A stretch of 5,234 nucleotides of DNA from Actinomycetes bacterium. Lineage in GTDB: Bacteria; Actinomycetota; Actinomycetes; Actinomycetales; Microbacteriaceae. Shown one piece after another: positions 1-5,234 of this stretch. Within the stretch, counting starts at the first letter, position 1. The number at the start of each line of letters is the position of its first letter. The DNA lies in NCBI GenBank assembly GCA_023450335.1, contig JAEXHA010000018.1:1-5234 (forward strand). Reading direction: 5' to 3'. Below the pieces are notes generated by a model. The model did no database searches, had not been told where the DNA came from, and saw nothing but the letters and a program-made list of their open reading frames with translations. The position numbers were made by a program, and so were the translations under genes.

Positions 1-717
1 CTCGGGCACCGCACTCTGTGCCAGGCCCACCGTGGGGGTGAACGCCGACACGACCGCATCGACCAGCCAGGGGCTCGGCACGCCGTCGACGACGGCCTGC
101 GCGATGCGGGTCACCGCGTTGGTCGCCGGGAACCAGCGGATGTCGGGCACGAGGCGCGACCACGACGCGTCGAAGTACATGACCTCGTATCGCTGGAACA
201 CCGACTGGAAGAGATTCTCGTCGAGGATGACGCCGTCGGGCGCCTGCGCGATGCGCCACTGGTCGCCGACCTGTTCGAGACCGAAGGTGAACGGGATCTC
301 GCCCTCACCCGAGACGATGTAGGCGCCCGTGCCATCCACCGTCGCCTCGCCGTCGACCGTGACGGTGATCTGGCCCTCACCGTCTTCGGTCAGGCTGCGC
401 GACCCGGACTCGTAGATCGTGACACCGGCCTGCGGCTTCCACACCTCACGCGCTTCGTCTGTGAGGAACTCCTGCGCGATGGCCCAGCCGCCCCGCGGGC
501 CGGAGCCGGCAGCGATGAACCCTTCGACGATCTGGGCCGGGGTGGCGCCGGTCGCCGGCCCCGCCGGCACGAACGACACGTCGCCCTGACCGCCGTCATC
601 GGTGACGGGCCGGCCGTGGTTGACCGGGCCCGCCGTGGGCAGCCCGGCGCACGCGGTGAGCGCGGCGACAGTGAGCGCAGCCCACAGGACGGCGGCGAGC
701 GCACGCAGGCGAGTCAT
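1..717 (-). CDS. lpqB: Lipoprotein LpqB, N-terminal 239 residues (cut by window edge)
   Basis: LpqB is a secreted, lipid-anchored protein that acts on the outer face of the membrane as an accessory to the MtrAB two-component system. In mycobacteria it interacts with the extracellular part of MtrB and affects MtrA phosphorylation. The sequence shows a signal peptide: MTRLR, a hydrophobic stretch at about 6-22, then the lipobox L20-T-A-C23, so C23 would be the lipidated residue. An N-terminal domain follows (about 45-170). From about residue 175 begins what looks like a GerMN domain, with the LpqB-typical stretch YFDASWSRLVPDIRWFP (181-197) and DGVPSPWL (211-218). The frame stays open to base 1. 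Family members are usually about 550-600 residues, so more than half, including the C-terminal beta-propeller-like part, lies outside. The ATG at 717-715 overlaps the mtrB stop (ATGA) and has a good Shine-Dalgarno sequence at 724-729. The family call is confident. Confidence 0.95.
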   Translation of the reverse strand, partial: MTRLRALAAVLWAALTVAALTACAGLPTAGPVNHGRPVTDDGGQGDVSFVPAGPATGATPAQIVEGFIAAGSGPRGGWAIAQEFLTDEAREVWKPQAGVTIYESGSRSLTEDGEGQITVTVDGEATVDGTGAYIVSGEGEIPFTFGLEQVGDQWRIAQAPDGVILDENLFQSVFQRYEVMYFDASWSRLVPDIRWFPATNAVTRIAQAVVDGVPSPWLVDAVVSAFTPTVGLAQSAVPE

Positions 718-2411
718 GAGCGTCCCTCCAAAGCCGCCCCGGGGATGTCGATGGGCTGGGTGTGCCCGAGGTCTTCCAGCGGCGCACCGTCGTCGCCGGG
801 GTCGAGCGCGACGGGAGAAGCGCCGGCCAGTCCGCCGGGAAGCCGGGGCAGGGTCAGCACGAAATTCGTACCCCGGCCGGGCTCGGACCACACCTCGAGC
901 GCGCCCCCGTGCAGTCGCGCATCGCCCAGCGCGATCGACAGGCCCAGACCGGTGCCACCCAGGGTGCGCTTGCGCGAGGGGTCGGCGCGCCAGAACCGGT
1001 CGAAGACGCGCTCGGAGGCGGCGGCGCTCAGCCCCAGCCCGTAGTCGCGCACCCCGAGCGCGACGGCCTGCTGGTTGCTGTCGACGGTCACGACGATGGG
1101 TCGCCCCTCGCCGTGCTCGATCGCATTGCCCAGCAGGTTGCGCACGACCCGGCGCACACGCCGCGGGTCCATCTCGACGGGTGAGTATCCGCCCGGGGCG
1201 ACCAGGCGCACATCGGTGCCGTGCTGCTCGGCCACCTGCTGCATCGAGGCGATGACGTCCTCGGCCAGGTGCGCCAGGCTCGTCGGCTCGTTCTCAAGCT
1301 GCACCGACCCGGCGTCGTAGCGGCTGATCTCGAGTAGATCGGTCAGCAGCGTCTCGAACCGTTCGACCTGTGCGTGCAGCAGCTCAGCGGCGCGCGCGGT
1401 GACGGGATCGAACCCCGCACGCTGATCGTTGAGCATGTCGGATGCCAGACGGATGGTGGTCAACGGCGTGCGCAGCTCGTGCGACACGTCCGAGACGAAG
1501 CGCTGCTGCACGAGCGAGAGCTCGGCCAGCTCCTTGATCTGCGCGGCGATACTGTCGGCCATCGCGTTGAACGAACGGCCGAGCGTCGCGAACTCGTCCT
1601 CACCGCGCACCGGCAGGCGCACGTCGAGGTCACCGGCGGCCAGCTTGGCGCTGGTCTCCGCGGCCTGGGCGATCGGCACGGTGACCGAGCGCAGCACGAA
1701 CCACGACACCGCCCCGATGAGCACGACCAGCGCGATGCCCACACCCCACAGCGTCACCTGCACGAACTGCAGCGTCGCCGCCTCGGAGCCCAAGTCGTAC
1801 GCGAAGTAGAGCTCGTAGGCGCCCGCTTCGGGCACGATGATCTGCTGACCGACCGCCATGCCGGGCAGTTCGCCGCCGTCGGTCGGCACCGCGATCGACT
1901 GCCACCATTGCTGACCGGCGTCGGTGCGCACCGCCTCGCGCAGCGCGTCGCTGAGTATGCCGGAGGTCAGTCCCCCGGCTTCGAAGTCCTGCGGCGCGAT
2001 GGTCGAGGGCTGCGACGAGATGCGGAACGCCGCCATCATGTCGGTGCCCGCCTGCCGGCGCAGCGTCTCACGCACCCGGTCCATGAGGATCTGCAACGCG
2101 ACCGGGTCGCCTTCGACGACAGCGGCATCCAGCGTCGTCTGGGCTGTCTGCGTCGCCCGGCCGGCCGCCGACTGCACCTGCTGGGCCCGCGAGTCGAACA
2201 GGTCGTTCTGGATCGCCAGGGCCATCCACACCAGCGCGACGAGGATCGTCAGGGCCGTCAGGCCCAGCGTCAGGGCGAGGGTGCGAAACCGCAGCGAGCG
2301 TCGCCACGAATGGGTGAGTCGGGTGGGCCAGGCCCGCCAGTCACGCCAGTCCGTGACGATCGCGCGACCGGTCGTGGTGACGGTAGTGGTGGGCACGATG
2401 CGCCCCGTCAC
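714..2411 (-). CDS. mtrB: Sensor histidine kinase MtrB
   Basis: MtrB is the membrane sensor kinase that phosphorylates MtrA. The 565-residue protein has a basic, Trp-rich cytoplasmic N-terminus (WRDWRAW at 22-28, then WRRSLRFR at 36-43), TM1 at about 44-67, an extracytoplasmic sensor region of about 150 residues (68-216), TM2 at about 217-240 and a HAMP linker at about 241-293. The HisKA H-box is FVSDVSHELRTPLTT with phosphoacceptor His311. The ATPase domain has an N-box NLLGNAIEHG (N429), G1 DYGLG (D456, G458, G460), F-box FDRFWRADPSR and G2 GGTGLGLSI (485-493). All catalytic elements are intact. The length agrees with mycobacterial MtrB (about 567). The start chosen is GTG at 2411-2409, overlapping the mtrA stop as GTGA. 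The open frame runs up to 2552, but that stretch is shadow sequence inside mtrA. GTG at 2396 is an alternative start with a weak GGGG ahead of it. The last 42 or so residues form a low-complexity Gly/Pro/acidic tail after the ATPase domain. Confidence 0.97.
   Translation of the reverse strand: MTGRIVPTTTVTTTGRAIVTDWRDWRAWPTRLTHSWRRSLRFRTLALTLGLTALTILVALVWMALAIQNDLFDSRAQQVQSAAGRATQTAQTTLDAAVVEGDPVALQILMDRVRETLRRQAGTDMMAAFRISSQPSTIAPQDFEAGGLTSGILSDALREAVRTDAGQQWWQSIAVPTDGGELPGMAVGQQIIVPEAGAYELYFAYDLGSEAATLQFVQVTLWGVGIALVVLIGAVSWFVLRSVTVPIAQAAETSAKLAAGDLDVRLPVRGEDEFATLGRSFNAMADSIAAQIKELAELSLVQQRFVSDVSHELRTPLTTIRLASDMLNDQRAGFDPVTARAAELLHAQVERFETLLTDLLEISRYDAGSVQLENEPTSLAHLAEDVIASMQQVAEQHGTDVRLVAPGGYSPVEMDPRRVRRVVRNLLGNAIEHGEGRPIVVTVDSNQQAVALGVRDYGLGLSAAASERVFDRFWRADPSRKRTLGGTGLGLSIALGDARLHGGALEVWSEPGRGTNFVLTLPRLPGGLAGASPVALDPGDDGAPLEDLGHTQPIDIPGAALEGRS
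724..729 (-). promoter_or_regulatory. Ribosome binding site of lpqB
   Basis: On the minus strand this reads GGAGGG, 6 bases ahead of the lpqB ATG (717-715), and it lies inside the last codons of mtrB. It supports this ATG as the start. It also suggests that lpqB can recruit its own ribosomes besides being coupled to mtrB through the 4-base overlap. Confidence 0.75.
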
Positions 2412-3088
2412 ACCACCGCGCCGGCGCGGTACCCGACGCCGCGCACCGTCGTGACGATCTTGGGATTGTCGGGGTCGACTTCGACCTTGGCGCGCAGGCG
2501 CTGCACGTGGACGTTCACGAGCCGGGTGTCGGCCTTGTAGTGATAGCCCCACACCTGCTCGAGCAGCATCTCGCGAGAGAACACCTGCTGAGGCTTGGAT
2601 GCCAGCGCCACCAGCAGCTCGAACTCCAGCGGCGTGAGGGCGATGATGTCATCGCCCCGACGCACCTCGTGCGCGGCCACGTCGACGGTGAGGTCACCGA
2701 TGCGCAGCGTGTCGCCGGCGGGTTGGCTCGCCGGGCGCAGCCGGGTGCGGATGCGGGCGACGAGCTCCTTGGGGTTGAACGGCTTGACGATGTAGTCGTC
2801 GGCCCCCGACTCCAACCCCCGCACGACGTCGGCGGTGTCGGTGCGGGCAGTGAGCATGATGATGGGCACGCCCGACTCGGCGCGCACGCGCGTGCAGATC
2901 TCGATGCCGTCCATACCCGGCAGCATGAGGTCGAGCAGGATCAGGTCGGGTCGTTCGGCCTTCCAGACATCCAGCGCCTTGGCGCCGTCTGCGCAGAACG
3001 CGGTCTCGAAGCCCTCGGTACGCAGGACGATACCGATCATCTCAGCCAGGGCGGTGTCGTCGTCGACCACCAGGATGCGCGATGCCAT
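2408..3088 (-). CDS. mtrA: DNA-binding response regulator MtrA (OmpR/PhoB family)
   Basis: MtrA is the transcription factor of the MtrAB system. In studied actinobacteria it controls cell-wall hydrolase, osmoprotection and division/replication genes. The 226-residue protein has a receiver domain (about 4-115): acidic pocket D9-D10-D11, phosphoacceptor D53 in LILLDLMLPGMDG, T80 in IIMLTARTD, Y99 and the conserved K102 in ADDYIVKPF. A short linker (119-126) leads to a winged-helix DNA-binding domain (about 128-223) with LTPLEFELLVAL, EQVWGY and the recognition-helix stretch DTRLVNVHVQRLRAKVE (187-203). It matches the M. tuberculosis protein (228 residues) closely along its whole length. The start at 3088 (MASRILVVDDD) fits the family. 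The frame is open to an ATG at 3160, but the added 24 residues look unlike any receiver N-terminus. AAGGA lies 12 bases upstream, longer than ideal. The gene reads away from the divergent membrane-protein operon and overlaps mtrB by 4 bases. Confidence 0.97.
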   Translation of the reverse strand: MASRILVVDDDTALAEMIGIVLRTEGFETAFCADGAKALDVWKAERPDLILLDLMLPGMDGIEICTRVRAESGVPIIMLTARTDTADVVRGLESGADDYIVKPFNPKELVARIRTRLRPASQPAGDTLRIGDLTVDVAAHEVRRGDDIIALTPLEFELLVALASKPQQVFSREMLLEQVWGYHYKADTRLVNVHVQRLRAKVEVDPDNPKIVTTVRGVGYRAGAVV

Positions 3089-3148
3089 AGGTCCCGTTCG
3101 TCCTTCGGATGCGGCGGATGCCGGCGCGCCGCACAGGCGCGACTCCAC

Positions 3149-3154
3149 AGTATC
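3149..3154 (-). promoter_or_regulatory. mtrA: Possible -10 element of the mtrA promoter
   Basis: On the minus strand this reads GATACT, a four-of-six match to the TATAAT consensus, with TG four bases further upstream (TGTCC before it). No convincing TTGACA-like -35 sits at 16-19 bases. If it is used, transcription would start near 3142, giving an mtrA leader of about 54 bases. It would also exclude the in-frame ATG at 3160 as a start, because that codon would lie upstream of the transcript. Confidence 0.35.
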
Positions 3155-3223
3155 GGACATGCGCGTCGCCGGCGCCGAAGAACGCCCGGCCGCGCACTGG
3201 CGCCTGCCGCGGTTATGCCACGA

Positions 3224-3229
3224 TAGGAC
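3224..3229 (+). promoter_or_regulatory. Possible -10 element of the rightward operon
   Basis: The hexamer TAGGAC, in the context CACGATAGGACA, resembles -10 elements of high-GC actinobacteria. There is no clear -35 partner upstream. Transcription would start about 7 bases further on, near 3236, leaving a leader of roughly 22 bases that just contains the ribosome binding site. Confidence 0.3.
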
Positions 3230-3247
3230 AAGCCACGCCGACCTGCG

Positions 3248-3253
3248 AGGAGG
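3248..3253 (+). promoter_or_regulatory. Ribosome binding site of the polytopic membrane protein gene
   Basis: A perfect AGGAGG (within GAGGAGGGA, 3247-3255) sits 4 bases before GTG 3258. It decides the start: the frame is open far upstream to 2835, but that part overlaps mtrA on the other strand and is shadow sequence. Confidence 0.85.
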
Positions 3254-3257
3254 GACC

Positions 3258-4532
3258 GTGACGGCCTACCCGACGTGGACGCCTGCGCCCCGAGCCGGCA
3301 TCATCCCGCTGCATCCGCTCAGCTTCGGCACCATCCTCGGTCGCGCGTTCACCGCGCTGCGGCAGAATCCGCGGGTGCTGCTCGGGTTCGCGCTGGTCGT
3401 CCAGACGGTCGCGACGCTGCTGGTGGCGGCCGCGATCGTCGGCGTCACATTCTTCTCACTGAATCGACTGTCGGCCCTCGACACGTGGGACCCGGATTAC
3501 GACGCCGTGATGGCCGGCTCTGTCGCGCTGATCGCCGTGGTCACCTTCGTGCTGGGCGTGCTCTCGAGCGTTCTGGTCGTCGTCGTGCAGGGCATCGTGG
3601 TGGCTGAGGTGTCCCATGCCGCGGTCGCCGAGAAGCGGACGCTCGGGCAACTGTGGCGACAGGTCAAGCCCGTCACCGGGCGTCTCATCGGCTACACGCT
3701 GCTGCTGAGCCTGGCCGTCACGGTGCTGGGCGGCGTCATCATCGGCCTGCTGGTGCTGCTGGCGCAGGCGATGCTGCCGGCGGTCATCGTGCTGAGTGTG
3801 CTGCTCGGCCTCGCCGCGATCCCGCTGTGGCTGTGGCTGACCGTCAAACTGCTGCTCGTGCCCGCGACGATCATGCTGGAGCACGCCACCATCCGCGAGG
3901 CGCTCGTGCGGTCGTGGCTGCTCACTCGAGGCCGGTTCTGGTCGAGCCTGGGCATCATCGCGATCATCTCGCTGAGCTTCGGGTTCATCGGCCAAGTGGT
4001 GAGCATTCCGTTCTCGCTCGCGACCTTCGCCGTCACGTCGGTGTTCACCCCGACCGGTGATCCCGACGTCCAGGCTCTCATCGGGCTGGTGGTCGGGTCG
4101 CTGGCCACCCAGGCGGTGGTGCTCCTCATCCAGTCGATGGCACTCGTGGTCACCGCCACCGCGACCGCGCTCATCTACATCGACTGCCGCATGCGTCACG
4201 AGGGTCTCGACCTCGATCTGCTCGCCTACGTGGATCAGCGGGATGCCGGTCGCGCCGACCTGCCCGACCCGTACCGACAGCACATCGGCCGCCGGATGGG
4301 GCAGCGACCGCCGGTGTACGGCTATGGTCACGCCGCGCCGCCCCCGTACCCGCCCTCTCCCCCGTACCCGCCCTATCCCCCGTATTCCCCGCCCCCTGGC
4401 AGCGGCTATGCCCCCGGACCCGGCACACCGACGCCTCCGGCGACCGGGGCACCGACGCCTCCGGCGCCCGGCGCCGAGCCCCCGGCCGCACCGGCGCCGA
4501 CCCAGTGGACGCCGCCCGGCGGGCACCCGTGA
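3258..4532 (+). CDS. Polytopic membrane protein with Pro/Tyr-rich repeat tail (GPDPase membrane-domain-like)
   Basis: This 424-residue integral membrane protein has no known reaction. After a short N-terminus (IIPLHPLSFGTILGRAFTALRQNP, about 15-38) there are some six hydrophobic segments: about 39-67, 84-116, 144-171, 174-203, 229-262 and 272-307. The N-terminal LSFGTILGRAF, the central ATIREALVRSWLLTRGRFW (209-228) and the end YIDCRMRHEGLDLDL (307-321) resemble the family often annotated as glycerophosphoryl diester phosphodiesterase membrane domain / DUF7544-like. No phosphodiesterase catalytic domain is present, so an enzyme name would mislead. The tail (about 351-424) is Pro-rich and probably cytoplasmic, with PPYPP-type repeats at 361-380 and an 8-residue repeat at 389-412. 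GTG 3258 is fixed by a perfect AGGAGG. The gene is first in a rightward operon, divergent from mtrA, and overlaps the next gene by 4 bases. The gene itself is certain; the family name is moderately sure. Confidence 0.88.
   Translation: MTAYPTWTPAPRAGIIPLHPLSFGTILGRAFTALRQNPRVLLGFALVVQTVATLLVAAAIVGVTFFSLNRLSALDTWDPDYDAVMAGSVALIAVVTFVLGVLSSVLVVVVQGIVVAEVSHAAVAEKRTLGQLWRQVKPVTGRLIGYTLLLSLAVTVLGGVIIGLLVLLAQAMLPAVIVLSVLLGLAAIPLWLWLTVKLLLVPATIMLEHATIREALVRSWLLTRGRFWSSLGIIAIISLSFGFIGQVVSIPFSLATFAVTSVFTPTGDPDVQALIGLVVGSLATQAVVLLIQSMALVVTATATALIYIDCRMRHEGLDLDLLAYVDQRDAGRADLPDPYRQHIGRRMGQRPPVYGYGHAAPPPYPPSPPYPPYPPYSPPPGSGYAPGPGTPTPPATGAPTPPAPGAEPPAAPAPTQWTPPGGHP
4342..4390 (+). repeat. 18-bp tandem repeat encoding the PPYPP tail
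   Basis: CCCCGTACCCGCCCT occurs at 4342-4356 and again at 4360-4374, a period of 18 bases, followed by a diverged third unit (CCCCCGTATTCCCC, 4377-4390). It encodes the Pro/Tyr run at residues 361-380 of the membrane protein. The in-frame period of six codons suggests growth by replication slippage, with the protein sequence kept. Confidence 0.8.
4422..4493 (+). repeat. 24-bp tandem repeat encoding GxPTPPAx units
   Basis: Two near-identical 24-base units (4422-4445 and 4446-4469) share the 17-base core CACCGACGCCTCCGGCG, at 4426-4442 and 4450-4466. A diverged third unit follows (4470-4493). They encode GTPTPPAT, GAPTPPAP and GAEPPAAP in the tail of the membrane protein. The copies are in frame and nearly the same at DNA level, so at least one duplication looks recent. 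Confidence 0.85.
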
Positions 4533-5170
4533 GCTCGATCCTCTCAGCGCCCCCGCTCATCCCCGACGGCGATCAGGCGCGCGAGTGGGCGCAGGATGAG
4601 CTCGCCGATCCCGTGTATCGAGCAGCCGAGCCGACGCCGTTCGACCGGTTCGCGCAGGCAGTCGGCGACTTCTTCGCGAACCTCTTCTCCGGCAGGCTGC
4701 CGGAGGCGTTCGCACCCTGGCTGGCGGTGGTGGTCGTCGCCGTCATCGTGGCCATCGCCGTCGCCGCGATCCTCATCTGGGGGCGGCCGCGCTCCCCCGC
4801 CCGCTCCCGCCGGACGTCCGCCGAACTCGGGCAGGATGACACCGTGGCAGCCGCCGAGCTGCGCCGGCGCGCTGCGGCCGCCGCCGATGCCGGTCACTGG
4901 GACGACGCCATCGTGCTCCGGTTCCGGGCCATCGCGCGCGATCTGGCCGAACGCACGCTGCTCGACCCGGTGCCGGGCACGACCGTCCACGGGTTCTCAC
5001 GGGCCGCCACCGTGCTGTTCCCCGCCGAACGGGCCGCGCTCGACCGCGCGGCCACCGCGTTCGACGACGTGCGCTACCTGCGGCGGCCGGGCACCGCGGA
5101 CGCCTACCGCGACCTCGTGCAGCTCGAGGAACGGCTGCGCCGCACCGCCGCCGAAGCGGTGCCGACATGA
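4529..5170 (+). CDS. DUF4129 domain-containing membrane protein
   Basis: This 213-residue protein of unknown function has one membrane span (about 64-84, APWLAVVVVAVIVAIAVAAILIW). A 60-residue N-terminal part contains DPVYRAAEPTPFDRFAQAVGDFF. The C-terminal part (about 108-205) has the DUF4129 pattern: helical repeat-like ELRRRAAAAADAGHWDDAIVLRFRAIARDL, then DPVPGTTVHGFSRAA (146-160), FPAERAAL and FDDVRYLRRPGTADAYRDL (178-196). The charged GRPRSPARSRR (85-95) after the span suggests a cytoplasmic C-terminus, though families of this type vary. The start taken is GTG 4529, overlapping the previous stop as GTGA. An in-frame GTG at 4505 would add 8 residues and has no better ribosome site. The gene is coupled on both sides by 4-base overlaps. 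In related actinobacteria such genes lie between a polytopic membrane protein and DUF4350/MoxR/DUF58 genes, a context of unknown role. Confidence 0.88.
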   Translation: MSSILSAPPLIPDGDQAREWAQDELADPVYRAAEPTPFDRFAQAVGDFFANLFSGRLPEAFAPWLAVVVVAVIVAIAVAAILIWGRPRSPARSRRTSAELGQDDTVAAAELRRRAAAAADAGHWDDAIVLRFRAIARDLAERTLLDPVPGTTVHGFSRAATVLFPAERAALDRAATAFDDVRYLRRPGTADAYRDLVQLEERLRRTAAEAVPT

Positions 5171-5234
5171 CCGTTCTCGAGCGGCCGCCGGTGCGGCGCC
5201 GCGCCGCCGGCGCCTGGGTGGCGATCGGGGTGGG
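5167..5234 (+). CDS. Start of a further membrane-cassette gene, probably DUF4350 type (cut by window edge)
   Basis: An ATG at 5167-5169 overlaps the preceding stop as ATGA and opens a frame that runs off the right edge. The 22 visible codons read MTVLERPPVRRRAAGAWVAI and two more residues. This is a basic, Arg-rich N-terminus entering a hydrophobic stretch, as expected for a protein with an N-terminal membrane anchor. The position right after a DUF4129 gene and the basic-then-hydrophobic start fit a DUF4350 protein. That name rests on gene order, because too little sequence is present to recognise the domain. No strong ribosome site is visible, so translation is probably coupled to the gene before. 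Confidence 0.65.
   Translation, partial: MTVLERPPVRRRAAGAWVAIGV

Larger units (their letters stand above)
3089..3257. promoter_or_regulatory. Divergent intergenic control region between mtrA and the membrane-protein operon
   Basis: This 169-bp gap separates two operons that point away from each other, so it should hold the promoters of both. No long ORF of its own, RNA gene or terminator is visible. It contains a perfect 10-base palindrome (CGGCGCGCCG, 3122-3131) and a short direct repeat of CGGATGC (3106-3112 and 3115-3121), both in the presumed mtrA leader. Either may be chance in DNA this G+C-rich. That regulation lies here is inference from gene layout. Confidence 0.7.

Noticed and set aside
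602..1255. Plus-strand open frame of 217 codons over the mtrB/lpqB junction
   Set aside because: Its product is almost entirely Arg, Ala, Pro and Gly. It lies antisense to two well-recognised genes and has no ribosome site of note.
1374..2540. Long plus-strand open frame of 388 codons opposite mtrB
   Set aside because: It lies fully antisense to mtrB, whose kinase motifs are all intact. Its product is rich in Arg, His, Gln and Gly, as expected from reading a high-GC gene backwards, and shows no recognisable domain.
2835..3257. N-terminal extension of the plus-strand membrane protein back to 2835
   Set aside because: The extra 141 codons overlap mtrA on the opposite strand. The perfect AGGAGG before GTG 3258 marks the real start.
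3456..4526. Minus-strand open frame of 356 codons opposite the membrane protein gene
   Set aside because: It is antisense to a gene with clear membrane segments and a perfect ribosome site. The product is a His/Asp/Gln/Arg-rich low-complexity chain typical of a high-GC shadow frame.
3258..4532. Calling the polytopic protein a glycerophosphodiester phosphodiesterase
   Set aside because: Only similarity to the membrane domain is apparent. I see no catalytic phosphodiesterase domain, so an enzymatic role is not supported.
1..5234. Mobile elements, tRNA or rRNA genes, CRISPR arrays, transcription terminators
   Set aside because: No transposase, terminal inverted repeats, spaced repeat array, tRNA-like fold or hairpin followed by a T run was seen on either strand. 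Nearly all bases are used by the six protein genes.

Overview
The window looks like chromosomal DNA from a high-GC Gram-positive bacterium (Actinobacteria). The base composition is very G+C-rich by eye, GTG starts are frequent, and the left side carries the actinobacterial mtrA-mtrB-lpqB cluster. The particular mix of genes suggests Microbacteriaceae (Microbacterium-like). That family assignment is inference from remembered gene order, not from a search.

Left half, minus strand, read right to left from about 3088 to 1: the response regulator MtrA (2408-3088), the membrane histidine kinase MtrB (714-2411) and the lipoprotein LpqB (1-717, whose C-terminal part runs off the left edge). The three genes overlap by 4 bases at each junction (GTGA, then ATGA), so they almost certainly form one translationally coupled operon. 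In studied actinobacteria this system tunes cell-wall metabolism, cell division and the osmotic response, and LpqB modulates the kinase from outside the membrane.

Middle: a 169-bp divergent intergenic region (3089-3257). It must hold the promoters for both directions. Only weak -10-like elements can be pointed to, one on each strand. A strong Shine-Dalgarno sequence serves the rightward gene.

Right half, plus strand: a polytopic membrane protein with a Pro/Tyr-rich repetitive tail (3258-4532), a one-TM DUF4129-type protein (4529-5170), and the first 22 codons of a third gene (5167 onward), probably DUF4350-type. These also overlap by 4 bases at each junction (GTGA, ATGA). In related genomes such genes usually lead into a MoxR AAA-ATPase / DUF58 cluster of unknown role, which would lie just right of the window.

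The window is nearly all coding, and all catalytic motifs of the two-component system are intact. I found no mobile elements, RNA genes, CRISPR arrays or clearly new system. The points worth a second look are the repeat-bearing tail of the membrane protein, the divergent regulatory region, the start-site choices and the membrane-gene cassette of unknown function.
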